From Hordeum vulgare subsp. vulgare (taxonomy: Eukaryota; Streptophyta; Magnoliopsida; Poales; Poaceae), in NCBI RefSeq assembly GCF_904849725.1, contig NC_058521.1:429740676-429804675 (forward strand): a stretch of 64,000 nt of DNA, read 5' to 3'. Below, one piece after another: positions 54,489 through 64,000 of this stretch. A program made the translations under genes and the position numbers. Positions within the stretch are counted from its first letter, which is position 1. Each line of letters opens with the position of its first letter. Below the pieces are notes generated by a model. It was not told the origin of the DNA. It ran no database searches and worked only from the letters and a program-made list of their open reading frames with translations.

Positions 54489-57400
54489 TGTGGGGACGCC
54501 GACTAGCAAGTCGAGTTCGCCGTGCCCAGTGACCCCAAGGATCAATGTTCACTGAACACAGATACTGAATAATAGAGTCTTACATCCAAGTACCGAATTA
54601 TTACATCAAATGACCAGAAGGTCAGGTTCAAGTGCAAGGCCTAAAGCCAAATAAAACGGATACATCGAGTAGCGGAAACTCGTAAGGGCTAAGCGGTGCC
54701 CATGCCATCAAGCCTACACTGACAGGCATTCTGACTTGGAAGCGTCCTAGATCGCAGGTCCGTCTCCGACGTCGTACTCATCGCCAAACTCCGGTCCTTC
54801 CATGTCTGGTCAATAACATAACGAGTGGCAAGCCAATGAGTACTTTGAATGTACTCGCAAACAGCCCATGATGTATATATGATAAAGAATAACAGTAACA
54901 GTTATCTTTAGTGGAATGCAAGGTGGTGGTATGATCAAGTCTGTGCAACTAGTTAAAGAACTACTTTTGAAGAACAGGTTACAGATATCTACATATCTGC
55001 TAAGGGCTGAACTCACCGGGTTCACCCTATATGCCAAGTCATCGGACTTGTCCTAACCTTAATGTATCAACTGAGGGCTAAACCATCCAGGTTTACCCTA
55101 TATGTCAAGTCACCGGACTTGATCATAATATTGTAATTATCATGATTATAACAACACCTTTTTAACACCACGCACACACACTTGGTTTATGCGGAAACTC
55201 ATGAGTAGTTTAAGAAGCACCACCCAACTGTCCTTGACCGTGGACACGACTATTCGAATAGTTTACACTCTGCAGAGGTAGTACGCTGGACCCACGAGAA
55301 ACGGAATACTTCCGTGTCATCCACGACTCGCGGTATATCACATATACCCGAGGTAAGTACCCGATCATCATCTTTCCCCCGACGATACTAGACAAAGAGT
55401 TCCACTCGATTGGTACCCAGCCCACATGTTGTACGTCTTACGAGCACTGACTCTGGACTGTAACAACCATGCAGGGACCAACGGTGTGCCTGGAACTCAT
55501 AATAATGGCATAGTCGTCCTACCTGGCACGACCCAATCACGAGAGTGACACCGATCACTCCCGCCACTAGTAATGTGGCTCTTTGCTAGCACCGACCAGA
55601 GTAATCAACAAAGCCCCGTCCCATAAAGGGGCATCGTGGTTGTACTGGTAAGGTTGGGACGGTCGACACATCATAAATCTAATCCATTTTTGAAACCATA
55701 CTCACACCAAAATCACCGGTGCATCACTTCACCAAAAGTGATCACCAACTCATCATCACCCTCGGGCATTAGTGGCACCTGACGGGGTTTTCATAAACTC
55801 TTTATGTAACTCATCACTATGCTTGAGATAATATGCCTATTATTACTTGTCAACATGGTATGACATGACCCTCATGGGGTAGGGTCAAGCTCAATGCAGT
55901 GGTTATACTCTACTAGACAACATGACAGTAGCATGATCCTCGTAGATGATAGGGTCAGCTCATCATGTTTGTGCTCCGAGGAGCCATGTGAATAACATTA
56001 CTATCATGCAAGTGCTTTGAAGAAGCCTTCGGTACCATCACATTAATGATGAACCGACATCGGGATCACATGCAATGGAAAATACTTGCTATTCTAACAT
56101 GCATCATTTTATATACTTAAGTCATGGCAAAAGGGCTGCTTGCCTTGGTCAGCTAGGTATCCGGGGTCTTCGAGGTCTTCCGCTCCGGATCCTCCGTCAC
56201 TCGGTAATTCTACCGTCGAGAAAGGGATAAATAAATACTAGCTCTCACTAAAACAGATCACAAAGTGCTTTTAAAAATGTTGCAAGGCTTGAATAAATTC
56301 AGGATATTATTTTGAAAATGTTTCCTATTGTTTTATTAGCTAACCATATTTATTTAAAAGCAAACAGAAGCAAACAAGTGTTTTTTAATATCATTTTATT
56401 ATACGAAAATAGTTTCAGTTTTTGATAAATGTCAACTATTACAGAATCAAATACTACTCATTTTTAGAAAAATACTGGTGGAAGAATTATATTTTTCTAC
56501 TGGCTAAATCTTTTTATAAAAATCATTTAGTTCCTGGATTAAAAAAAAGAAAAGGCCAGGGGAAACAGATCCAGCCGGCCCAGCCAGCAGGCCTGGCCAC
56601 CAGGCATGCGCGGGCCAGGTTCAAACCTGACCTGCGGGCCCCTAGGGTCAGCATCAGCGGCTGCGCGCGCTGGCTGCCCCAGGACACTGACAGGTGGGCT
56701 CCACCTATCGGGTCCTTCTCCTACCTCCAGCCAGAGAGGTGGAGATGGACGCCGGCGAGGCTGCCGTTGCCCTCAGGCCTAGCTAGGAACGGGAACGGGT
56801 TCCTCGTGCCTCCGCCTACCTACTCGTGGTCGGGACGTCACCGGAGGTGGTCTGGGTCGCCGGCGACGAGGTGCTCGTGGCGGAAGGGTTTCGGGTTCGT
56901 GTTGAACTAGGGGCTAGGGGTATGGATTTGCCTGGGAGAGTTAGGGGAAATGTTCCTGGTGCCGAGGGGAGTGTAATGAGAGGTGGGGCAGCGCAGGAGC
57001 CGACGTGTAGCCGGAGATCGACCGGAGCTCCGAGGCGGAGGGGCCTCGGTCGATCTCGAGCACCGGGGCTCTGTGAGCTCGATTGGGCGGCTAGGGAGTG
57101 TCTACTGGTTGTGCTGAAGCTGCTTGGAGGGTGCTGATGTGCCGGGGGGACCTATTTATAGGCCAATGACGGTGACCCGACTCGGGCGCGCCGGTGACTC
57201 ACCGTGGCACGCGTGCAAGCACAGTGAGGTGCTGGCCGCGAAACCACGGGTTCGGGACGTGGTTTAGGGCCTCCTGGTGCAACGGCCGCAGAGGGAAAGC
57301 GAGTGGGGACGAGTTGCAGCGATCGTGCATGCTCGGCCACGTCGAGCACGCACGGGCACGTGTAGCCTGAGCTCTTGCGCGAGGGGGAGAGGGTCCCTGG

Positions 57401-58803
57401 AGTAGCTTTGCACTGAATGGTTGTCGGGGGAGCGCTTGGACATAACTGGGGAGGTTGGGACCGGCCGGAGCGTCGGCCCCTTGCGGGTGGCTCTCTACAG
57501 CGTGCCTAGAGCGCAGTTTTGGCATGCCACGGCATGCTGGCTCGCTCTGGGGCACTTGGGACATGTCCTCCATGTCCTGAGTGTTGCTGGGAGTGTGCCG
57601 AGCCGTTGTGGTTTAGTAGGAGTTCGAGCTGGTCAAGGGAGCAAGGAACACTAGTGTTGCGAGTACTGCCCTGCAGCTCAAATTGGAGTTCTTGTCACTT
57701 GTGCTTGGAGTTGGGGAGGGGCTGATTGACTGGGTGTTCAGGGTGTTCTGGTGCTCTAACCCACCAAGTTTGGGGCCTTGACATTGGGTAAAATAGTGGC
57801 TAGGAAGGTTTTTACCTTCCTGTCAATAGGTGTTCGACAGTGACTTGGGGTGCTTCCACTCCACCACTGTAAATGAAACTTAACAGGTTTGGTATTGGGG
57901 TAAAAACATGGGGTTCCACCAAATCTGAGCTCCATTGAACAAGTTTGGCTTTGCAAACTTGAAAATGTCTCTAAATGACCAGTACTGTCCTTTACAAAGG
58001 AAGTGTGGACAAACAGAGTCTCACAAATCCCATTTTTGGTGTGGAGTCCTCATTTGGGGGTGTTAAACACCTTTGCAAAGTTTCAGCTCTATTGGAGAAA
58101 CTTTGCAATGTAGAGTTGTTCCAACTCTACTCTGGACAGAGAGGGTTTTGGGCTCTCTAAGTGCACTTCCCCACCTTGGATCAAGGTGAGATTTTAGGTG
58201 AGCACCTAATATGGTTTGGGCGGGCTCCTGTAATTTTATGGGAATTTACTGAGATAATTTCCTTTGGAAACATCTCAAAAAGCTAAAATAGACAGGAATG
58301 GTTTTCAGGGTTTTACTCAAATAATATTAATATAAAATAGGGTTGAAAATCTTATATATGGAAAATATATGTCCTTCTGAGCTTCCATGAATTTACTCAG
58401 AAGTTTTTAAGGCAGGAAAGTAATTTTCCTTGTGGAAATATCATTACTGGCCTTAGAAATAGACATAGATATAAAATAGGAAAATAATATTTTAAATCAC
58501 CAATTAATGTTTTTAAAGAATGAAAATAATATTTGTATCAGATCACCAACTTTGGTTGGAAGTGTCACTTGGCTTAATGAGCTAGTAGTGTATCCCAACA
58601 TGATGAAGGTGATCTTGATATAAAGGAAAAAGGGTTTTTGAAGAGAGCAAAATAATAAGTTTTTCATGGGTTGGAGTCATAAAACAAGCAAGCATACACT
58701 CAAACAATGGCTGACATTGCACTCACAATATTATTTGAAAAAGTTTTAACAAGCTCTGATTTTTGCAACACAGAAAACTTGGGGTGAAAAACAGGGTGTG
58801 ACA
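54489..58803 (-). mobile_element. Element M: solo LTR of a LARD-related Gypsy element
   Basis: 4315 bp with the LARD LTR termini (TGTGGGG...GTGTGACA on the plus strand) and GCTGC duplications, but no second LTR or interior, so it arose by recombination between two LTRs. It shares long stretches with LTRs 25283-30408 and 34164-39290 (for example 55200-55800) but diverges in the GC-rich centre (56560-57600) and is about 0.8 kb shorter, so it is a sister subfamily. A minus-strand TATA box (CCTATAAATAGG, 57150-57162) confirms minus orientation. The hairpin module is present at 55009-55121. ORFs such as 56422-56910 look incidental. Confidence 0.9.
57150..57162 (-). promoter_or_regulatory. TATA box of solo LTR M
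   Basis: CCTATAAATAGG on the minus strand, with a GC-rich leader to its left. It would drive leftward transcription into the flanking Copia remnant. I could not find an equivalent box in the LARD LTRs. Confidence 0.7.
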
Positions 58804-58808
58804 GCTGC
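58804..58808. repeat. Target-site duplication GCTGC, right copy (solo LTR M)
   Basis: Matches 54484-54488. Removing M and one copy restores continuity with element H at about 43210-43220 (GTGTGCTGCACCTCGAGCG). Confidence 0.92.
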
Positions 58809-61800
58809 ACCTCGAGCGTCGTGTGTAGATGTTATGAACATCCGACATACACGTTTCTGATGACTACACAATAGTTCAGTACAAAATACGTAATGGCTTA
58901 GAAGCAAGGCGCCGAAGACGTTTTGAAACGTCACGGAACATAAGAGATGTTCTAAAGAGATGAAATTGTGATTTCATGCTTGTGCCCTTGTCAAGAGGTA
59001 TGAGACATCCGACAAGATTCTTTGTCCATGAAGTAGAGGAGAAAAGCTCAATCATTGAGCATGTGCTCAGATTATCTGAGTACGGCAATCGCTTGAATCA
59101 AGTGGGAGTTGATCTTCCAGATAAGATAGTGATGGTTCTCCAAAGTCACTGCCACCAAGCTATGAGAGCTTCGTGATGAACTATAACATATCAAGGATAG
59201 ATACAATGATCCTTGAGCGATTCGCGATGTTTAACACTGCGAAAGTAGAAATCAAGAAGGAGCATCAATAGTTGATGGTTAGTAAAACCACTAAGTTTCG
59301 AGAAAGGCAAGGGCTAGAAGGGATACTTCGTGAAACGGCAAAGCAGTTGCTGCACTAATGAAGAGACCCCAGATTAAACCCAAGCCTGGGACTATGTGCT
59401 TCTGTTATGAGGGGAATGGTCACTGAGGCGGAGCAACTCTAGATACTTGGTAGATAAGAAGGTTGGCAAAAGTCGAAAGAAGTATATTTGATATACATAA
59501 TGTTGATGTGTACTTTACTAGTACTCCTAGTAGCACGAGGGTATTGGATACCGGTTCGGTTGCTAAGTGATTAGTAACACGAAATGAAATCTACGGCATA
59601 AACAGAGACTAGCTAAAGGCGAGGTGACGATACGTGTTGGAAGTGTTTCCAAGGTTGATATGATCAAACGTCGCACACTCCCTCTACCATCGGGATTGGT
59701 GTTAAACCTGAATAATTGTTATTTGGTGCTTGCGTTAAGCATGAACATGATTGGATCGTGTTTATTGCAATACGATTGTTCATTTAAAGAGAATAATGGT
59801 TACTCTATTTGCTTGAATAATCACCTTCAATGGTTTATTGAATCTCGATCGTAGTGTTACACATGTTCATGATATTGGTGCCAAAAGATACGAGGTAATG
59901 ATGATGGTACCACTTACTTGTGGCACTACCGCTTGAGTCATGTTGGTATAAATTGCATGAAGAGGCTCCATGCTGATGGATCTTTATACTCACTTGATTT
60001 TGAATCACTAGTGACATGCAAATCATACCACATGAGCAAGGCCTTGTTTTTATTGAGATGAAACAAGATAGTAACTTGTTGGAAGTGATACATTTTGATG
60101 TATGCAGTCCAATGGGTGCTGAGGCACGCAGTGGATATCATTATGTTCTTACTTCAATGACGATTTGAGTAGATACAAGAGTATTTACTTCAGGAATCAC
60201 AAGTCTGAAATATTGAAAAGTTCATTTCTGTTTCAGGAGTGAAATTCGTCGTAACAAGAGGATAAACTGTCTACGATATGATCATAGAAATGAATATCTG
60301 AGTTACGAGTTTTGGTACGCAGTTAAGACAATGTGGAAATTTTTTCGCAGTTCATGCCACCTGGAACATCATAGTATGATGATGTGTCTGAACGTCATAG
60401 CCACGCACTATTTGGTATGGTGCATGCTATGATGTCTCTTATCGAATTACCACTATCGTTTATGGGTTATGCATTAGAGACAACCGCATTCACTTTAAAT
60501 AGGGCACCCGTATTTCCGTTGAGATGACACAGTATAGACTGAGGTTTAGAGAAATCTAAACTGTTGTTTCTTGAAAGTTTGGGGCTTCGACACTTATGTG
60601 AAAAAGTTTCAGTCTGATAAGCTCGAACCCAAAAGCGGATAAATGCATCTTCATAGGATATCCAAAACAGTTGGGTACATCTCCTATCTCAGATCCGAAA
60701 GCAAAGTGTTTGTTTCTAGAAACGGATCCATTCTCGAGGAAAGGTTTCTCTCGAAAGAATTGAGTGGGAGGGTGGTAGAACTTGATGAGGTTATCGAACC
60801 ATCACTTCAACCAGTGTGTAGTAGGGCGCAAGAAGTTGTTCCTGTGGTGCCTACACCAATTGAAGTGAAAGCTGATGATGGTGATCATCGAGCATCGGAT
60901 CAAGTTACTACAAACCTCGTAGGTTGACAAGGCCGCGTACTACTTCAGAGTGGTACGGTAACCCTGTCTTGGAAGTCATGTTGTTGGACAACAATGAACC
61001 TACGAGTTATGGAGAAGCAATGGTGGGTCCGTATTCCGACAAATGGCTGGAGGCCATGAAATCCAAGAGAGGATCCATGTATGAAAACAAAGTGTAGACT
61101 TTGGAAGAACTACTTGATGGTCATAGGACTATTGAGTAGAGATGGATTTTTAAAAGGAAGACAGACGTTGATGGTGATAAGTCACTATTAAGAAAAGCTC
61201 GACTTGTGGCAAAGATGTTTCCGACAAGATCAAACAGTTGACTATGATGAGACTTTCTCACTCGTAGCGATGCTAAAAGTCTGTTAGAATTATGTTAGTA
61301 GTTGCTGCATTATTTATGAAATATTGCACACAGGATGTCAAAACATTGTTTCCTCGACGGTTTCCTTGAGCAAACATTGTATGTGATACAACCAGGAGGT
61401 TTTTTCGATCCTAAAGATACTAGCAAGTATGCAAGCTCCAGCGATCCTTCAATGGACTGGTGCAAGCATCTCGGAGTTGGAATATACACTTTGATGAGAT
61501 GATCAAAGATTTTGGGTTTGTACAAGGTTTATGAGAAACTTGTATTTCCAAAGAAGTGAGTGGGAGCACTATAGAATTTCTGATAAGAATATGTGGTTGA
61601 CATATTGTGGATCAGAAGTAATGTAGAATTTTTGTAAAGCATACAAGGTTGTTTGAAAGGAGTTTTTCAATGGAATACCTGGATTGCGCAACTTGAACGT
61701 TGAGCTTCAAAGATCTACGGAGATAGATCGAAAGCGCTTAATGGAAGTTTCAACAAGATGCATGCCTTGACAAGTTTTCAAAGGAGTTCAAAATAGATCA

Positions 61801-62375
61801 GCAAAGAAGGAGTTCTTGGTTGCGTTGTAAGGTGTGAATTTGAGTAAGACTCAAAACCCGACCCCAGCAGAATAAAGAGAATAGACGAAGGTCGTTTTCT
61901 ATGCCTTGGCCGTAGAATCTGAAGTATGCCATGCTGGGTACCGCACCTGATGTGTGCCTTGACTCAAAGTCTGTTGAGAGGTACGTAGAGTGATCCATGA
62001 TTGAATCACTAGCAGCGGTCAAAATTTATTCTTAGTAACTGATAGACTAAGGAATTTTTCTCGATTATGGAGGTGGTTAAAGAGTTCGTCGTAAAGGGTT
62101 ACGTCGATGCAAGCTTTGACACTAATCCGAATAACTATGAGTAGTGAAACGGATTCGTATAGTAGAGTAGATATTTGGAGTATTTCCGAATAGCACATAG
62201 TAGCAGCATCTATAAGATGACATAAAGATTTGTAAAGGACACACGGATCTGAAAGTTTCAGAACCGTTGACTAAAACCTCTCTCACGAGCAAGACGTGAT
62301 GAGACCCCATAACTATATGGGTGTTGGATTCGTTGGAATCACATGGTGATGTGAACTAGATTATTGACTCTAGTG
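58809..62375 (+). pseudogene. Decayed Copia gag-pol (element L, right of the solo LTR)
   Basis: Colinear with E and H but with stops and frameshifts throughout. Recognisable pieces: gag EEKSSIIEHVLRLSEYGNRL (about 59030-59090), a zinc-knuckle relic CFCYEGNGH (about 59395), protease RVLDTGSVAK (about 59535), integrase PLSFMGYALETTAFTLNRAP (about 60450-60510), VVELDEVIEPSLQPV (about 60770-60820), RT entry near 61020, a ruined YVDD site near 61590 and RNase H relic near 62100. Nonsense codons at 60372-60374, 61095-61097 and 61137-61139 coincide with those in H. Confidence 0.85.
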
Positions 62376-62387
62376 CAAGTGGGAGAC
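62376..62387 (+). promoter_or_regulatory. Polypurine tract of element L
   Basis: CAAGTGGGAGAC directly before the 3' LTR, identical to that of E although the coding region between is ruined. Confidence 0.88.
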
Positions 62388-64000
62388 TGTTGGAAATATT
62401 CTCTAGAGGCAATAATAAATTAGTTATTATTATATTTCTTTGTTCATGATAATGGTTTATTATCCATGCTATAATTGTATTGATTGGAAACACAGTGCAT
62501 GTGTGGATACATAGACAAAACACTGTCCCTAGTAAGCCTCTAGTTGACTAGCTCGTTGATCAAAGATGGTCAAGGTTTCCTGACCATAGGCAAGTGTTGT
62601 CACTTGATAACGGGATTACATCATTAGGAGAATCATGTGATGGACTAGACCCAAACTAATAGACGTAGCATGTTGATCGTGTCATTTTGTTGCTACTGTT
62701 TTCTGCGTGTCAAGTATTTGTTCCTATGACCATGAGATCATACAACTCACTGACACCAGAGGAATGCTTTGTGTGTATCAAACGTCGCAACGTACCTGGG
62801 TGACTATAAAGATGCTCTACAGGTATCTCCGAAGGTGTTCGTTGAGTTAGTATGGATCGAGACTGGGATTTGTCACTCCGTGTGACGGAGAGGTATCTTG
62901 GGGCCCACTCGGTAATACAACATCACACACAAGCCTTGCAAGCAATGTAACTTAGTGTAAGTTGCGGGATCTTGTATTACGGAACGAGTAAAGAGACTTG
63001 CCGGTAAACGAGATTGAAATAGGTATGCAGATACTGACGATCGAATCTCGGGCAAGTAACATACCGAAGGACAAAGGGAATGACATACGGGATTATATGA
63101 ATCCCTCGCACTAAGGTTCAAACAATATGGGCATCCAGGTCCCTCTATTGGATATTGACCGAGGAGTCACTCGGGTCATGTCTACATAGTTCTCGAACCA
63201 GCAGGGTCTGCACACTTAAGGTTCGACGTTGTTTTTATGCGTATTTGACTTATATGGTTGGTTACCGACTGTTGTTCGGAGTCGCGGATGGGATCACGGA
63301 CGTCACGAGGGTTTCCGGAATGGTCCGGAGACGAAGATTGATATATAGGATGACCTCATTTGGTTACCGGAAAGTTTTCGGGCATTACTGGAAAAGTTTC
63401 GGGCTCATCGGTAGTGTACCGGGAGTGCCGAGAGGGGTGCCGGGGACCATCGAGAGGGGTGTCACGCCCCAAGGGGTCTCATGGGCTATGGGAAGAGTTA
63501 AACCAGCCCCTAGTGGGCTGGAATAAGTTCCCACTAAGGCCCATAAGGTTTGAGAAGGAAAAAACACAAGGTGGAAAGAGTTTCCAAGTGGGAAGGTGGA
63601 ATTCTACTCCAAGTAGGATTGGAGTAGGACTCCTCCACCTCCAATTTCGGCCAAACCTTTAGGTCTTGAGGCTGCCTCCTCCCCTCCCTCCCTCCTATAT
63701 ATAGTGGGGGTTTAGGGCTGATTTGAGACAACTTTTGCCACGGCAGCCCGACCACATACCTCCACGGTTTTTCCTCTAGATCGCGTTTCTACGGAGCTCG
63801 GGCGGAGCCCTGCTGAGATTAGATCACCACCAACCTCCGAAGCGCCGTCACGCTGCCGGAGAACTCATCTACCTCTCTGTCTCTCTTGCTGGATCAAGAA
63901 GGTCGAGATCATCATCGAGTTGTACGTGTGCTGAACGCGGAGGTGTCGTCCGTTCGGCACTAGATCAGAGCGGATCGTGGGACGGATCGCGGGACGGTTC
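62388..64000 (+). repeat. 3' LTR of element L (runs past the window edge)
   Basis: It starts TGTTGGAAATATTC and aligns with 51242-53076. Compared with that LTR it lacks about 35 bases near 63121-63124 (the GATAAGATCTTCG segment). TATA box CTATATATAG at about 63694-63703. Confidence 0.92.

Larger units (their letters stand above)
51242..64000 (+). mobile_element. Element L: non-autonomous BARE/Angela-like Copia with nested solo LTR
   Basis: 5' LTR (51242-53076), leader, decayed gag-pol split by solo LTR M (54489-58803), polypurine tract (62376-62387) and a 3' LTR from 62388 that runs past the window edge. Without M and the missing LTR end it would be about 8.6 kb. Its left terminus reads TATTGG instead of TGTTGG. 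The predicted left target duplication is GGCCC (51237-51241). It inserted into element K's gag. Defects are shared with element H. Confidence 0.9.

Noticed and set aside
56422..56910. 162-residue open frame in the solo LTR
   Set aside because: It crosses from AT-rich into GC-rich sequence, runs against the LTR's own TATA box, and has no counterpart in the LARD LTRs.
1..64000. Host genes, tRNA or rRNA genes
   Set aside because: Every long frame with recognisable motifs belongs to a retrotransposon. tRNA-like strings are primer-binding sites only.

Overview
The window is plant nuclear DNA, almost certainly from a large-genome Triticeae grass (wheat, Aegilops, rye or barley). It is made entirely of nested LTR retrotransposons: Gypsy elements of several lineages, BARE/Angela/WIS-type Copia elements, a second Copia lineage, and a long-LTR non-autonomous element (LARD) with a related solo LTR. 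I see no host gene, tRNA, rRNA, CRISPR array or bacterial feature. Family names are from memory of Triticeae elements and are tentative; the boundaries, repeats and motifs are read from the sequence.

Layout, left to right. (A) 1-1645, minus-strand Gypsy gag end, protease and reverse transcriptase. (B) 1646-3580, 3' end of a plus-strand Gypsy: a decayed antisense ORF with an intron, a purine tract and the first part of an LTR broken at its TATA box. (C) 3578-11007, 3' part of a plus-strand Athila-type Gypsy: protease, RT/RNase H, an integrase lacking two catalytic acids, an intact 172-residue downstream ORF and the 3' LTR. (D) 11008-13719 and 22524-23363, a minus-strand Copia polyprotein split by (E) 13720-22523, a complete Angela/BARE-type Copia with 5-bp target duplication CTTGG. 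(F) 23364-25282 and 39291-39899, 5' LTR and gag of a plus-strand Gypsy, split by (G) 25283-39290, a complete 14-kb minus-strand LARD with 5.1-kb LTRs and duplication TATCT. (H) 39900-46045, 5' LTR, leader and decayed gag-pol of a Copia. (I) 46046-49023, minus-strand Gypsy 5' LTR followed by a conserved ORF of unknown function. (J) 49024-49360, a Gypsy protease scrap. (K) 49361-51241, Gypsy 5' LTR, primer site and gag start. (L) 51242 to beyond 64000, a Copia closely related to H, interrupted by (M) 54489-58803, a 4.3-kb solo LTR related to the LARD, with duplication GCTGC.

How the parts relate. None of the coding elements looks autonomous. E keeps almost all of gag-pol but has two nonsense codons, one frameshift and a YVGD reverse-transcriptase motif. 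H and L keep LTRs and leader very like those of E (and, in L, the polypurine tract), while their gag-pol is ruined in the same ways. This fits a non-autonomous Copia lineage copied in trans. The LARD likewise keeps cis signals (LTRs, initiator-Met primer site, purine tract) but no coding domain beyond a few terminal pol codons that link it to Del/Tekay-type Gypsy elements. Nesting gives a partial order: D before E; F before G and H; K before L; L before M.
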